Shown: positions 1 through 10,127, counted from the stretch's first letter. The stretch is DNA of 64,000 nucleotides from Anaerostipes butyraticus (GCF_016586355.1 NZ_BLYI01000043.1:178680-242679); one strand, 5' to 3'. The notes: a model not told the origin generated them from the sequence alone. A program made the numbers and translations.

Positions 1-1792
1 CCGGGCCGAAATTCATGATACCATCGTTGTCTTCATTTCCCATGCCATTTGCATTGGTACTCTTATACTGCTCATCCGGCACAAAGGTCCATTTTCCATC
101 GGCCTGTTTAAAATCACCAATCTTATATTTTCGTCCCCCGCGGTTTAATACCCATTTATGTTCTCCGGTTTTCTCTCCGTTTTCATCATATACTGCAAGA
201 GGATAAAGTTCCGGACATTCTGTATTAAGATCTGGATATGCAGATTCCTGTTTCCAATTTACTAAATCTTTAGAAGAATAAATTCTAAGTGGTCCTCCCG
301 CAACTACCATAAACCACTGATTCTCATAGCGGAATACTTTCGGATCACGGAATGCTTTATTTTGGAGGCTGTCATCTTTCCAATGGAGCAAAACTTTTCC
401 ATCTTTATATTTGTGGAACGTTTTCCCATCTTTGCTGTAGGCTCCAATAATCTTCTGTCCCTCGCTGCCGCCATCTGCAGTGATCAAAAATACAATTCCA
501 CTTTCGCCTTCTTTAAAAATATCCGGCGCAGTACTGTGATCAGCAGTTACCGCACATCCGGAATACATTGCTCCATATTCATCCGGATAAAACTGAATGG
601 TATCTTCTTCCCAATGGATTAAATCTTCGCTGGTGGCATGCATCCAGTGCATAGGTCCCCATGCTTCTTTATCATAGTACTGATAAAACAGATGATATTT
701 TCCACCGAAATATATTGTACCATTTGGATCATTGCCCCATCCGTCTTTTACAGAATAATGATACTGTCCCCGGTAGTCCTCATTGTAATATTCCGCATCC
801 GGCTGCATTTTATGGATCCTGACCCGATAAACAACTTCAGCATCTCCATTTTTTGCTGTCAATGTATATGTCTGCTTTTCTTTTGTAACTGGAAGGCTGT
901 TGATATCTGCCTCTTTTCCATCTTCATCTGTAACCGTAATCTCTGTGTCAGCATTTTGTTTTTCCGGAACTAACTTTACGCTCTGCGTGGAATTGGTTAC
1001 ATATGTAATATAAACATACTGATCCTGGTCAAATGCAATTTTCTTATCTACTTTCCCGCCGTTGCTTTCTGCCGTCAGTCCAGATAACTGCGGAGTGTTT
1101 CCCTCTGTAATAGAAGACATTTTCACATTTTTGTACACAACATTTGCTTCCCATGTAAGGAAACCAAATTGTCCTTCTGTCAAGGCATCATCCTAGCCGC
1201 CAAGTACTGCAGCGGCATTATTCGATGCATCATCTCCCATTGTGTAGTCTGCTGTGTTCATCACCAGTTTGTCATTGATGTAATATACCATGTGGCTTCC
1301 AATGGCTACCACTTTCAAGTGATAGGTATTGTCATCTGTCAGGCTGACTTTTTGTTCCTTGAACAGATCGGGGGCATCATTTCCCTCAAATTTGAACAAC
1401 CTTACTGCACCGCTCTCACCATTGATATTGGCAACATACATTTCTTTCTTGTCATCCGTTTTTCCATTGGAACGCATGATCAAAGATGCAGCTCCTTTTC
1501 GTTCTTTAAACTGGATATCCGCTTCATAGACAAAATCTTTTCCTGTTGTTTCACTGAATAGGAAAGAGTCTCCCTTGCCGATGGAATCGCAGGTAATTGC
1601 TCCGTTTTCTTCCTTGTAATTGCCGCTGACATTCCAATTCAGAGACTGAGACTTCTCAGCCGCATTTACCACTCTTTGAAATGCTGTTTGGGGCATTACT
1701 GCACTGGAATTGCTTCCAACAAGAACAAAGCCGCCCACTGCCATCGTCGCAGCAATTGCGGATGTCGTCATCCTGGTCAAAACTTTTTTCAT
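1..1792 (-). pseudogene. secreted GH32 fructan hydrolase (levanase/fructanase type), interrupted by an in-frame TAG; partial at left edge
   Basis: The protein begins at 1792 after a strong AGGAGG site. It has a signal peptide (about residues 1-33) and a jelly-roll segment to about residue 199, likely a CBM66-type fructan-binding module as in SacC-like levanases. A TAG at 1193-1195 (codon 200) stops the frame. The same frame then stays open to the window edge and carries all three GH32 landmarks: WGNDPNG (nucleophile Asp), RDPK and TECPELYP (acid/base Glu). The family hydrolyses levan, inulin or sucrose outside the cell. Seen: one nonsense codon and no frameshift. Inferred: a recently disabled gene, or possibly a readthrough or sequencing artefact. 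The C-terminus is missing from the window. Confidence 0.85.
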
Positions 1793-1858
1793 AAATTCCT
1801 CCTTCTTCTTTTGGATACGATAAACAAAAAGGCCCTTTTATCCATCTATGACACCGTA

Positions 1859-1892
1859 TGTCGCACGACAAGATCAAATAAATCTGCTGTCG
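1859..1892 (-). promoter_or_regulatory. candidate operator in the GH32 promoter region
   Basis: A perfect palindrome TGTCG-CA-CGACA lies at 1859-1870, and a second TGTCG half-site lies at 1888-1892. Both are within the 130 bp upstream of the GH32 start. Spaced palindromes of this kind are typical of LacI or GntR type sugar regulators. No regulator gene is in view and the exact promoter elements are unclear. Confidence 0.4.
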
Positions 1893-1922
1893 TACTATAT
1901 GAATTATTTTAACAAGCATAAG

Positions 1923-1976
1923 AAAAAGTGACATCTGTAAATTGTCATCTTATCCCATTTACAAATGTCACTTTTT
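1923..1976 (-). terminator. Rho-independent terminator after nadE
   Basis: A 20-bp inverted repeat (1923-1942 with 1957-1976, one mismatch) has A-runs on one side and T-runs on the other. It lies just past the nadE stop on the minus strand. It separates nadE from the GH32 gene and could work in both directions. Confidence 0.8.
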
Positions 1977-2018
1977 TGCTGATATATGTCACGTATAAAA
2001 ACTCTATTTTATTCTTAA

Positions 2019-3911
2019 TTACAGCCAAGCTGCAGGGCTTGCGTCACTCGGCATCCTCAGATCTCCCCTTGGAGATACCGCCACGCTTCCAACCTTTGGT
2101 CCGTCCGGCAGGCAGGAACGTTTAAAATGCTGACTGAAAAATCTCCAGTAAAATTTATCCAGCCATTTGCGGATGGTCTCATCGTCATAAACACCTTCAA
2201 ATGTCTGCTTTGCGATCCGGTATAATTTCGTTTTCGGGAATCCGAACCGCAGCATATAATATAAGAAGAAATCATGAAGTTCATACGGTCCTACCAGATC
2301 TTCTGTTTTCTGAGAAATTACACCATCCACCGGCGGAAGCAGTTCCGGACTGACCGGGGTATCCAGCACATCCATCAGCACCTCAGACAGCTTCTTGTTT
2401 TCTGTTGTGTCGGCATAGTAAAGAACCAGATACCGCACCAGAGTCTTCGGCACGGAACAGTTGACTGCATACATGGACATATGGTCCCCATTGTAAGTTG
2501 CCCATCCCAGAGCCAACTCTGACATATCTCCGGTTCCAATAACCATTCCATTATACTGGTTCGCCAGATCCATCAAAATCTGAGTTCTTTCTCTTGCCTG
2601 AGAATTCTCATAAGTTACGTCATGCACATTCTCATCATGTCCGATATCTTCAAAATGCTGTCTTACGGCTTTTTCGATCCGGATCTCTTTCAGCGAAGCT
2701 CCTAATTCATGAACCAGGGAAACCGCATTCTGATAAGTGCGGTCTGTCGTTCCAAAGCACGGCATTGTCACGCAGATCAGATTTTCTCTTGGAATCTCCA
2801 GCATATCAAAGGCTCTTGCCGTTACCAGGACCGCAAGAGTGGAATCCAGTCCTCCTGAAATACCGATCACCGCATGTTTGCAGCCGGTATGTTCCAGTCT
2901 CTTCTTCAGCCCCATAGACTGAAGAGACAGAATCTCATTGCATCTTTTTTCTCTCTCTTCTTTATTATCCGGCACAAACGGAGCCTTTGGAAATGTCCTG
3001 GAAATTGGATTTTCACGGATTTCCAGTGAGAATGGAATCTCGCGGCAGGATCCGGTTTCGCCGCCTGGGAAAGATGTCATCTTTCTTCTTTCTGCCGCCA
3101 GACGCTGTACATCAATGTCTGCATAAATTGTTTCATTGGTAAAACGCTCTGCCTCTGCAAGCACAGATCCATTTTCACAGATCAGATGATGGCCGCTGTA
3201 GACCACATCCTGTGTAGATTCTCCCTCTCCTGCGTTGGCATAGAGATACGCTGCCAGAAGCCTTGCTGACTGGTTGGATACAAGACTTCTGCGGTAAACT
3301 TCTTTTGTCGTTGTTTCTACGCTGGCCGATGGATTGCAGATTACTGTCGCGCCTGCCATGGCATGATATGTGCTCGGAGGCAGCGGCACCCACAGATCTT
3401 CACAGATCTCACAGGCAATGATCAGTTCCGGAATCTCCCGGCATACAAACAGCTGATCGGTACAGACAGGAACTTCCATCTCTCCCAGCCGGATCACTTC
3501 ATCCATTCCTTTTCCGGAAGCAAAGTGACGCAGTTCATAGAACTCGGAATAATTCGGAAGGTGGGTCTTTGGCACTGCTCCCAGGATTTTTCCTTCATGG
3601 ATCACCACGGCACAGTTATATAATTTTTGTTTTACCACCAGCGGACATCCTGCGACTACCAGCATATTTCTGCCTTTTGTAGCAGCTGCGACTTTAAGAA
3701 GTCCTTCTGTGCATCCTTTCAGCAGCGGCTGCTGCAAAAAGAGATCTCCGCATGTATAACCGCTGATTGTCAGTTCTGAAAAGACCAGAATGTTCGCTCC
3801 CCGGCCCTCTGCTTCTTCTATGATTTTTATCATGGCTCCGGCATTATATTCCGGATCCGCAACCTTCACTTTTGGCGTTGCACATGCAACCTTAATAAAT
3901 CCATCTTTCAT
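2019..3911 (-). CDS. nadE: glutamine-dependent NAD+ synthetase
   Basis: A 630-residue two-domain enzyme that amidates nicotinic acid adenine dinucleotide to NAD+ using glutamine and ATP. The N-terminal nitrilase-fold glutaminase domain shows the Glu/Lys/Cys triad in FSELTISGY, AVPKTHLPNY and ACEICEDLW. The C-terminal synthetase domain has the PP-loop ISGGLDSTLA and the GTGDMSELALGW segment. Length matches the long glutamine-dependent form rather than the short ammonia-dependent NadE. The start is supported by GAGGTG five bases upstream. It is followed by its own terminator, and prfA ends 22 bp upstream. Confidence 0.96.
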   Translation of the reverse strand: MKDGFIKVACATPKVKVADPEYNAGAMIKIIEEAEGRGANILVFSELTISGYTCGDLFLQQPLLKGCTEGLLKVAAATKGRNMLVVAGCPLVVKQKLYNCAVVIHEGKILGAVPKTHLPNYSEFYELRHFASGKGMDEVIRLGEMEVPVCTDQLFVCREIPELIIACEICEDLWVPLPPSTYHAMAGATVICNPSASVETTTKEVYRRSLVSNQSARLLAAYLYANAGEGESTQDVVYSGHHLICENGSVLAEAERFTNETIYADIDVQRLAAERRKMTSFPGGETGSCREIPFSLEIRENPISRTFPKAPFVPDNKEEREKRCNEILSLQSMGLKKRLEHTGCKHAVIGISGGLDSTLAVLVTARAFDMLEIPRENLICVTMPCFGTTDRTYQNAVSLVHELGASLKEIRIEKAVRQHFEDIGHDENVHDVTYENSQARERTQILMDLANQYNGMVIGTGDMSELALGWATYNGDHMSMYAVNCSVPKTLVRYLVLYYADTTENKKLSEVLMDVLDTPVSPELLPPVDGVISQKTEDLVGPYELHDFFLYYMLRFGFPKTKLYRIAKQTFEGVYDDETIRKWLDKFYWRFFSQHFKRSCLPDGPKVGSVAVSPRGDLRMPSDASPAAWL

Positions 3912-3933
3912 CGCGCACCTCAGATACTTTCTC

Positions 3934-5007
3934 TTATTCTTCTTCCATATTGCTCAGTTTCGCTGCCTGGTCAGCTGCTGTCAGGCTGTCGATCAGTTCA
4001 TCCAGATCTCCATCCATAATAGAATCCAGCTTATGAAGTGTCAGTTTGATTCTGTGATCTGTTACACGCCCCTGAGGATAATTATACGTACGGATTTTTT
4101 CAGAACGATCTCCTGTACCGATCTGGCTCTTTCTCTTGGCCGCTTCTTCATCATGAGCTTTTTGCTGCTCTAACTCATACAAACGGGATCTCAGGACTTT
4201 CAATGCCTTATCTTTGTTCTTTAACTGTGATTTTTCATCCTGACAGGAAACAACGATTCCTGTCGGAATATGAGTCAGACGAACCGCGGAATCTGTCGTA
4301 TTGACACACTGTCCTCCATTTCCTGACGCACGGAATACATCGAAACGGCAGTCATTTAAGTCAATCTCTACTTCTACTTCTTCCACTTCCGGCATGATCG
4401 CTACTGTGATCGTGGACGTATGGATTCTTCCTCCGGATTCTGTCGCCGGAATTCTCTGAACTCTGTGGACACCGCTTTCATACTTAAATCTGGAATAAGC
4501 TCCGTGTCCGGAAATCATAAACACCAGTTCCTTAAATCCTCCGATACCGCTTTCATTAAAGCTCAGGGTTTCCACCTTCCAGTGGCGTCTTTCTGCATAG
4601 CTGCGGTACATTCTTGCTACATCCGCAACGAACAGACCGGCTTCATCTCCGCCGGCTCCTGCTCTCATCTCAACGATAATATTTTTATCATCATTTGGAT
4701 CTTTCGGGATCAGCAGGATCTTAAGCTCCTCTTCCAGTTTTTCCACTTTATCCTTGGATTCTGCCAGTTCTTCTTTGGCAAGCACCCTCATCTCTTCATC
4801 GCTTTCCTCATTCAGCAGCTCAAGGCTCTCTTCCACATTTTGTTTTTCCGCCTTGTATTCTTTATATTTCTCAACGATCGGAGTCAGTTCATTTTGTTCT
4901 TTCATCAAATCCCGGAATCGGTTCTGATCCGATGCCACAGACGGATCGTTTAATTCCTGCAGTACAGTATCCAGACGATCCACTAAACTTTCTAATTTAT
5001 CAAACAT
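3934..5007 (-). CDS. prfA: peptide chain release factor 1
   Basis: RF1, 357 residues, reads UAA and UAG and triggers peptide release on the ribosome. It carries the catalytic GGQ loop ([15 protein letters not shown]) and a PATESGGR stretch where the PxT codon-recognition region is expected. The start is placed at MFDKLESL behind GAAGGAG, 14 codons inside the longest open frame; those upstream codons overlap prmC and look unlike RF1. Thirteen bases separate it from prmC, whose product methylates the GGQ glutamine, so the two are co-transcribed partners. Confidence 0.96.
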   Translation of the reverse strand: MFDKLESLVDRLDTVLQELNDPSVASDQNRFRDLMKEQNELTPIVEKYKEYKAEKQNVEESLELLNEESDEEMRVLAKEELAESKDKVEKLEEELKILLIPKDPNDDKNIIVEMRAGAGGDEAGLFVADVARMYRSYAERRHWKVETLSFNESGIGGFKELVFMISGHGAYSRFKYESGVHRVQRIPATESGGRIHTSTITVAIMPEVEEVEVEIDLNDCRFDVFRASGNGGQCVNTTDSAVRLTHIPTGIVVSCQDEKSQLKNKDKALKVLRSRLYELEQQKAHDEEAAKRKSQIGTGDRSEKIRTYNYPQGRVTDHRIKLTLHKLDSIMDGDLDELIDSLTAADQAAKLSNMEEE

Positions 5008-5020
5008 AATCTTCTCCTTC

Positions 5021-5854
5021 TTATTTATTTCCAAAAACCAGCCGGTCAAGTCCTGCCAGATCTTTCCTTATTTCTACGGAATGAAATCCCTGTTTCAGCA
5101 TCATTCCCTTTACTGCCTCTCCCTGATCATATCCGATCTCAAAAGCAAGCATTCCTCCTGGATTCAGATAGCCGGGGGCTTCTTTTATGATCTTACGGTA
5201 AAAATACAGACCGTCTTCCCTGCCGTCCAGGGCAAGCATTGGTTCATGATCCCTGACTTCCGGCATCAGTTCTCTGCATTCTTCCGTTTTGATGTACGGC
5301 GGATTTGAAATGATCAGATCAAACGTTCCTTCCACCTGCTCAAACAGATCACTCTCTACAAATTCTACCATAGGACAGAGTTTTTTTCCATTTGCTTTTG
5401 CCACATCCAGTGCCCGGGGGCTGATGTCTGTCCCAATACACAGTCTGGGTTTCATCAGAAGCGCCAGGCTGACCGCAATACAGCCGGAGCCTGTGCACAG
5501 ATCCAGAATCGTCTCCGGACGGATCCCTGTGGCCATCACTTCCTCCAGAACAGTCTCCGTATCTGCCCTGGGAATCAGAACATCCGGATTTACAAGAAAA
5601 GAATACCCCATAAACTCCTGGGTTCCCAGCAGATACTGAAGCGGACATCTCTCTTTCGCTCTTTTCTGCAGCATTTCCTGATATTTTTGCAGGCCGGATA
5701 CATCCGTTACTTCTTCTGTCATTCCGAACAGATAATCTTCCCTGCTGACGCCCAGACATTCAGAAAACAAATACCACGCTTCTCCGGAGGCATTTTCAAT
5801 TCCTTCTTTTTCCAGCATTTCCTGTCCATAAGCAACCCATTCTCTTCTATTCAT
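5021..5854 (-). CDS. prmC: release factor glutamine N5-methyltransferase
   Basis: A 277-residue class I SAM-dependent methyltransferase that modifies the GGQ glutamine of release factors. Seen: an SAM-binding glycine motif in [17 protein letters not shown], the family signature NPPYIK, and an N-terminal helical substrate-binding region. It overlaps the DUF1385 gene upstream by 8 bp and sits directly before prfA, the usual order in Clostridia. Confidence 0.95.
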   Translation of the reverse strand: MNRREWVAYGQEMLEKEGIENASGEAWYLFSECLGVSREDYLFGMTEEVTDVSGLQKYQEMLQKRAKERCPLQYLLGTQEFMGYSFLVNPDVLIPRADTETVLEEVMATGIRPETILDLCTGSGCIAVSLALLMKPRLCIGTDISPRALDVAKANGKKLCPMVEFVESDLFEQVEGTFDLIISNPPYIKTEECRELMPEVRDHEPMLALDGREDGLYFYRKIIKEAPGYLNPGGMLAFEIGYDQGEAVKGMMLKQGFHSVEIRKDLAGLDRLVFGNK

Positions 5855-6782
5855 GGCATTTTCTTTCCTTTTCTAAATATTCTCTCCAGTCAAACACGCC
5901 TTCTACCGATGCGACCGCTACTTCGATCATAGATTCATCCGGTTCTTTTGTTGTCAGTCTCTGAAGACAAAGTCCCGGCTTGCTGAAAATCTGCACCAGG
6001 GGATTATCGCTGTTTCCTGCCAGCCGAATAAACTCATAGGAAACTCCCGCCACTACCGGCAGAAGGAGAAGCCTCAGCAGGACTCTGAGCCAGATTGTGT
6101 CCACCCGGATAAAGAAGAAGAACACCATACTTATGATCATTACAATGAAAATAAAGCTGGTGCCGCATCGTTTATGCAGCCTTGAATGCTTTTTGATATT
6201 TTCCGGCGTCAGATCTTCTCCCGCTTCCAGACAGTTGATCGTCTTATGTTCTGCGCCATGATACATAAACACTCTTTTAATATCTTCCATTCTGGAAATC
6301 AGCACAATATATCCCAGAAAAATTCCGATTCGGATCAATCCTTCCACCAGAAGGATGATATACTCATTCCGAATCCACTGTCCAAGAAGCTCTGATGCAA
6401 GATACGGCAGAACCATAAAAAGCCCTATGGATATTGCCAGAGAAATAATCAGCACAAACGCCATCATAATGCTTTCTCCCTTTCCGGAGCTGATCTTATC
6501 CAGCATCTGATCGATCTTTCCAGGCTGTGTCTCCTCTTCTTCCTCAAAAAAACCTGCAGAATAGTTCAGGGTGGAAATGCCAATGACCATGGATTCCACG
6601 AAATTGACCACTCCTCTTAAGACCGGCAGCTTAAAGACCGGATGTTTCTCTGCAAAACTTACACATTTCCTGACTTTTGTCTCTATTTTCCCATCCGGTT
6701 TTCTTACGGAAACGGCATAACGATCCATATTTTTCATCATTACGCCTTCCATCACTGCCTGTCCTCCTATACGAACCGCCAT
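5847..6782 (-). CDS. DUF1385 (YqhQ-like) integral membrane protein
   Basis: About 311 residues from MAVRIGGQAVMEGVMM, the conserved family opening. The start follows AAAGGAG and skips eight less likely upstream codons. Four hydrophobic segments are visible, around IISLAISIGLFMVLPYL, EGLIRIGIFLGYIVLI, IFIVMIISMVFFFFI and LLLLPVVAGVSYEFI. The internal MYHGAEHKTINCLE stretch is a family hallmark. The biochemical role of the family is not known. It lies between rpmE and prmC in the translation cluster and overlaps prmC by 8 bp. Confidence 0.88.
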   Translation of the reverse strand: MAVRIGGQAVMEGVMMKNMDRYAVSVRKPDGKIETKVRKCVSFAEKHPVFKLPVLRGVVNFVESMVIGISTLNYSAGFFEEEEETQPGKIDQMLDKISSGKGESIMMAFVLIISLAISIGLFMVLPYLASELLGQWIRNEYIILLVEGLIRIGIFLGYIVLISRMEDIKRVFMYHGAEHKTINCLEAGEDLTPENIKKHSRLHKRCGTSFIFIVMIISMVFFFFIRVDTIWLRVLLRLLLLPVVAGVSYEFIRLAGNSDNPLVQIFSKPGLCLQRLTTKEPDESMIEVAVASVEGVFDWREYLEKERKCHE

Positions 6783-6807
6783 GATTTTCTCCTTTATTCT
6801 TTGCAAT

Positions 6808-6841
6808 AAAAAAGGCTGAGATTAAAAGATAACCTCAACCT
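6808..6841 (-). terminator. terminator between rpmE and the DUF1385 gene
   Basis: An 8-bp stem (6813-6820 with 6834-6841, one G-U pair) is followed by a T run on the minus strand. It lies between rpmE and the DUF1385 ribosome binding site, so rpmE can be expressed more strongly than the genes downstream. Confidence 0.7.
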
Positions 6842-6855
6842 GATTTCCAGTTTTT

Positions 6856-7056
6856 CTACTTAACACCATATTTACGATTGAACTTATCAATACGTCCGCG
6901 AGCCTGTGTCGCTTTCTGCTGTCCTGTGTAGAATGAATGACATTTAGAACAGATCTCCACATGGATGTCTTCCTTTGTTGATCCTGTTACAAATTCATTT
7001 CCACAGTTGCAGACTACCTTCGCCTGATAATATTTTGGATGGATTCCTTTACGCAT
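6856..7056 (-). CDS. rpmE: 50S ribosomal protein L31, zinc-binding form
   Basis: A 66-residue L31 starting [10 protein letters not shown]. It retains the zinc-type cysteines in VCNCG and CSKCH, so it is the C+ paralogue used when zinc is adequate. The ATG at 7056 is preferred over the GTG nine bases upstream, because AGAGGTG lies at correct spacing and the product then has the family length. It has its own promoter and a possibly structured leader. Confidence 0.95.
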   Translation of the reverse strand: MRKGIHPKYYQAKVVCNCGNEFVTGSTKEDIHVEICSKCHSFYTGQQKATQARGRIDKFNRKYGVK

Positions 7057-7148
7057 GTTTTTCACCTCTTCTTATAATTTCTGTTGGATTTTGCCAACGT
7101 ATACATACTTTGACTTTCGTCATTTCTTGTTTTTATAACAGCTTTTTT

Positions 7149-7177
7149 ATTCTATCACATGAATGGAAAGATTGCAA
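7149..7177 (-). promoter_or_regulatory. sigma-A promoter for rpmE
   Basis: TTGCAA, 17-bp spacer, TAGAAT on the minus strand, about 90 bp before the L31 start. The leader contains two short hairpins, including GTTGG-CAAAAT-CCAAC near 7083-7098, which could be an L31 autoregulatory leader. Confidence 0.6.
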
Positions 7178-7206
7178 ATACTTTTTCTTAATTTTTAAAA
7201 ATCATC

Positions 7207-8514
7207 TTATCTTCGCAGGAGAGATCTTTTTGTCAGTTCAACAAATTCCGCATTGCTTCTGGTCCGCTTAAACAAATCCAGCATCTGCTCTAAAAATTCT
7301 TCTGACCTGCTGCCTGAAAGTTCTTTATGCAAAGCCGTTACTACGGAAATCTCATCTTTGCTCAGAAGCAGTTCTTCTCTTCTGGTTCCCGATTTTGCAA
7401 TATCTACCGCAGGGAAGATTCTCTTTTCTGACAGCTTTCTGCTAAGCACGATTTCCATGTTTCCGGTTCCTTTAAATTCCTCAAAAATAACATCATCCAT
7501 CTTGCTTCCTGTCTCCACCAGAGCCGTGGCAAGGATGGTAAGGCTTCCCCCTTCTCTCATATTGCGGGCCGCTCCGAAAAATTTCTTCGGCATATACAAA
7601 GCAGCCGGATCCAGTCCTCCGGTCAGTGTCCTTCCGCTTGGCGGTACCGTAAGGTTATAGGCCCGCGCCAGACGGGTGATACTGTCCAGTAAGATCACTA
7701 CATCCTCCTGATGTTCCACCAGACGCTTTGCTCTTTCCAGTACCATCTCTGACACCCTTTTATGATGCTCCGGAAGTTCATCAAAAGTTGAATAAATCAC
7801 TTCTACATTCTTTCCTTCGATGGATTCTTTAAAGTCTGTTACTTCTTCCGGGCGCTCATCGATCAGAAGTACGATCAGCTTAATATTTTTATAATTGCTG
7901 CTGATGCTCTGGGCAATCTGTTTTAATAATGTGGTTTTTCCTGTCTTTGGCGGCGAAACGATCATTCCTCTCTGACCTTTTCCTACCGGAGACAGCAGAT
8001 CCACCATCCTCATAGGCAGAGACGCGGACCCTGTTTCCAGGTTCAGTCTCTCCTGGGGGAAGATTGGCGTAAGATCTTCAAAATGTTTTCTTCTTGCTGC
8101 TGTTTCCGGCGGATATCCATTGACTGATTCTACAAATAATAAGGCGCTGAATTTTTCACTCTGAGTTTTTACACGGATTGCGCCGGATAAAATATCTCCC
8201 GTCTTCAGGTTGAATTTTCGAATCTGGGCCGGAGATACATAAATATCATTCTCTCCCGGCAGATAATTCTCACACCGGATAAAACCATATCCATCCGGCA
8301 TGACTTCCAGAATACCGTTAGCCTTCTCCCCACTGTCCAGACTTTTTATATTTTTCGGAAATTCCTTTCCTGTATTTTTTTTCTGATTATGTTTCTGATC
8401 ATAGGCTTCCAGCGCTTCGATCAGTTCCTTTTTCTTTAATGCAGAAATTCCTTTCATCTTTCGTTCCTTGGCAATTTCACGCAGTTCCATTACCGATTTT
8501 TCCTGATATATCAT
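7207..8514 (-). CDS. rho: transcription termination factor Rho
   Basis: A 435-residue RNA-dependent ATPase helicase that ends untranslated transcripts. Order of parts: an N-terminal Rho_N helical domain (VMELREIAKERKMKG), a cold-shock-like primary RNA-binding domain with GYGFIRCENYLPGENDIYVS, and a RecA-like motor with Walker A SPPKTGKTTLLKQ. The Q/R-loop region is VPPSGRTLTGGLDP. The start at MIYQEKS follows AAAGGAG with an 8-base spacer; the longer frame adds 29 non-family residues. It lies between sigF and rpmE. Confidence 0.95.
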   Translation of the reverse strand: MIYQEKSVMELREIAKERKMKGISALKKKELIEALEAYDQKHNQKKNTGKEFPKNIKSLDSGEKANGILEVMPDGYGFIRCENYLPGENDIYVSPAQIRKFNLKTGDILSGAIRVKTQSEKFSALLFVESVNGYPPETAARRKHFEDLTPIFPQERLNLETGSASLPMRMVDLLSPVGKGQRGMIVSPPKTGKTTLLKQIAQSISSNYKNIKLIVLLIDERPEEVTDFKESIEGKNVEVIYSTFDELPEHHKRVSEMVLERAKRLVEHQEDVVILLDSITRLARAYNLTVPPSGRTLTGGLDPAALYMPKKFFGAARNMREGGSLTILATALVETGSKMDDVIFEEFKGTGNMEIVLSRKLSEKRIFPAVDIAKSGTRREELLLSKDEISVVTALHKELSGSRSEEFLEQMLDLFKRTRSNAEFVELTKRSLLRR

Positions 8515-8575
8515 AAATGTTTCTCCTTTGTTTTGGGAAAATGGACGATCTGTCCACAGATTTGATACTTCCATT

Positions 8576-9313
8576 TTAGCACATTTTTCCGGAATGTCCA
8601 ATGATTTGTTCTCTCAGTCTTCTTAATATCTTTTTTTCCAGCCTGGAAACCTGCACCTGAGAAATGTGAAGAATGCCTGCAATTTCCTGCTGGGTCTTTC
8701 CCTGAAAATACCGGTACTGGATCAGTTCTTTTTCCTCCGGAGACAGCTCTTTCATGGATTCTTCCAGTATGACATGATTGATCACTGCCTCCTCTTCATT
8801 TTCTTCTTTTGGCAGACGATCCATAAGCAGAATTTCGCTGCCGTCTCCCTGATAAGTCGGCTGATGAAGAGATTCCACATCTTTGTTTGCCTCCATAGCT
8901 ACTACGATCTCTTCTCTCCCGAGATTTGTCTCCCTCGCCAGCTCATCCAGAGTTGCCTCCCGCTGATGTTCCATGGAAAATGCCTCCATGGCCTGCCGGA
9001 TCTTATAAGCATTCTCCTTTAAAGACCTGCTTACTTTGATCATTCCGTCATCTCTTAAAAATCTCTTGATTTCGCCCGTAATCATCGGCACTGCATAGGT
9101 TGAAAACTTTACATCGTAGGACAGGTCAAATTTATCTACCGCTTTCATGAGACCGATGCTGCCGACCTGAAACAGATCTTCCGGATCATATCCTCTGTTG
9201 GTGAATCGTTTTACGACACTCCAGATCAGCCCCATATTGTCTACCACGATTTTTTCTCTTGCTTCTTCATCTCCTTCTTTGGTAAGCCGCAGCAGTTCCC
9301 TCGTCTTATCCAT
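8576..9313 (-). CDS. sigF: forespore RNA polymerase sigma-F
   Basis: A 245-residue sigma-70 family factor. Region 2 (NMGLIWSVVKRF through DLFQVGSIGLMKAVDKFD) and region 4 (GKTQQEIAGILHISQVQVSR) are clear. The last gene of the spoIIA operon, it directs the first forespore transcription. The ATG at 9313 follows GGAGGGA and overlaps the end of spoIIAB by 8 bp; the longer TTG frame has no ribosome binding site. The protein is held inactive by SpoIIAB until SpoIIAA is dephosphorylated. Confidence 0.95.
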   Translation of the reverse strand: MDKTRELLRLTKEGDEEAREKIVVDNMGLIWSVVKRFTNRGYDPEDLFQVGSIGLMKAVDKFDLSYDVKFSTYAVPMITGEIKRFLRDDGMIKVSRSLKENAYKIRQAMEAFSMEHQREATLDELARETNLGREEIVVAMEANKDVESLHQPTYQGDGSEILLMDRLPKEENEEEAVINHVILEESMKELSPEEKELIQYRYFQGKTQQEIAGILHISQVQVSRLEKKILRRLREQIIGHSGKMC

Positions 9314-9734
9314 GAAAAGCTTCTGTCCCTCCAATGGTCCGTTCCATGATGACTTTCGTCCCCCGTCCTGGCTCTGATATCACTTCCACCTTGTCCATAA
9401 AAGCTTCCATAAAAGAAAATCCCATTCCTGTTCTCTCTTCCTCAGCTTTTGTTGTATACATAGGTTCCATTGCCTTCTCAACGTCCTCAATTCCAACGCC
9501 AAAGTCTTCCACTGTTATGGTCATACACCTTCCTTCATGTGAAATGTCCAGAATCACCCTGCCTTCCCCGGTTTCATAGGCGTGTACGATACAGTTTGTA
9601 ACTGCCTCTGATACCGCAGTCTTTACATCTGCCATCTCCTCCACTGTCGGATCAAACCGCATCATATATGCCGCCGTTACCACACGGGCAATTCCTTCAT
9701 TTTCAGATTCACTGTTAAACTCTAAATGTATCAT
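9306..9734 (-). CDS. spoIIAB: anti-sigma-F factor and serine kinase SpoIIAB
   Basis: 142 residues with a GHKL-type ATP-binding fold: N-box EAVTNCIVHAY, DFGVGIEDVEKA, and a G2 region RTGMGFSFMEAFMD. It binds sigma-F with ATP and phosphorylates SpoIIAA. The ATG at 9734 follows GGAGGAG; the GTG 15 bases upstream is less likely. It lies between its two binding partners in one operon. Confidence 0.95.
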   Translation of the reverse strand: MIHLEFNSESENEGIARVVTAAYMMRFDPTVEEMADVKTAVSEAVTNCIVHAYETGEGRVILDISHEGRCMTITVEDFGVGIEDVEKAMEPMYTTKAEEERTGMGFSFMEAFMDKVEVISEPGRGTKVIMERTIGGTEAFHG

Positions 9735-9755
9735 CTTCTCTCCTCCCACTTGATT

Positions 9756-10061
9756 CTATTTTTCTTTTATGATCCGGTTCAGCCCTGCCATATGAGCCAC
9801 TCTTTTTACCGCCTCATTCATATGACTGATGGAAACTGTCCCGCCCATTGGCTGCACCTGTTTGTACCGTCCCAGGATCACGCCCACTCCTGAACTGTCC
9901 ATAAATCCTGATTTTGAAAAATCAAATTCGATATCCCGGATCGGATAGGATTTTAAGATTACTTCACACTGCCTCCGGACTTTTTTCGCCAGATGGTGGT
10001 CCAGTTCTCCATCCAGACGAATATACAATGTCCGATTTTCTACCTGATATTCCGTTGACAT
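9756..10061 (-). CDS. spoIIAA: anti-anti-sigma factor SpoIIAA
   Basis: A 101-residue STAS-domain protein that frees sigma-F from SpoIIAB. The phosphorylated serine lies in the conserved FMDSSGVGVILGR loop. The start is placed at MSTEYQVENR behind AGAGGCGA, dropping 16 upstream codons. It is first in the spoIIAA-spoIIAB-sigF operon and marks the organism as an endospore former. Confidence 0.95.
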   Translation of the reverse strand: MSTEYQVENRTLYIRLDGELDHHLAKKVRRQCEVILKSYPIRDIEFDFSKSGFMDSSGVGVILGRYKQVQPMGGTVSISHMNEAVKRVAHMAGLNRIIKEK

Positions 10062-10092
10062 TCTGTCGCCTCTCTTTCTTTTTTCAAAACAC

Positions 10093-10116
10093 CATCCCCT
10101 GTATGGCATTATTCCT
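10093..10116 (-). promoter_or_regulatory. possible sigma-H promoter of the spoIIA operon
   Basis: AGGAATA, 12 bp, GGATG on the minus strand, about 30 bp before spoIIAA. It resembles the sigma-H pattern AGGAWWT-N11/12-GAAT that drives spoIIA in Bacillus, but the -10 part is imperfect. Confidence 0.35.
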
Positions 10117-10127
10117 TTATAAACAAA

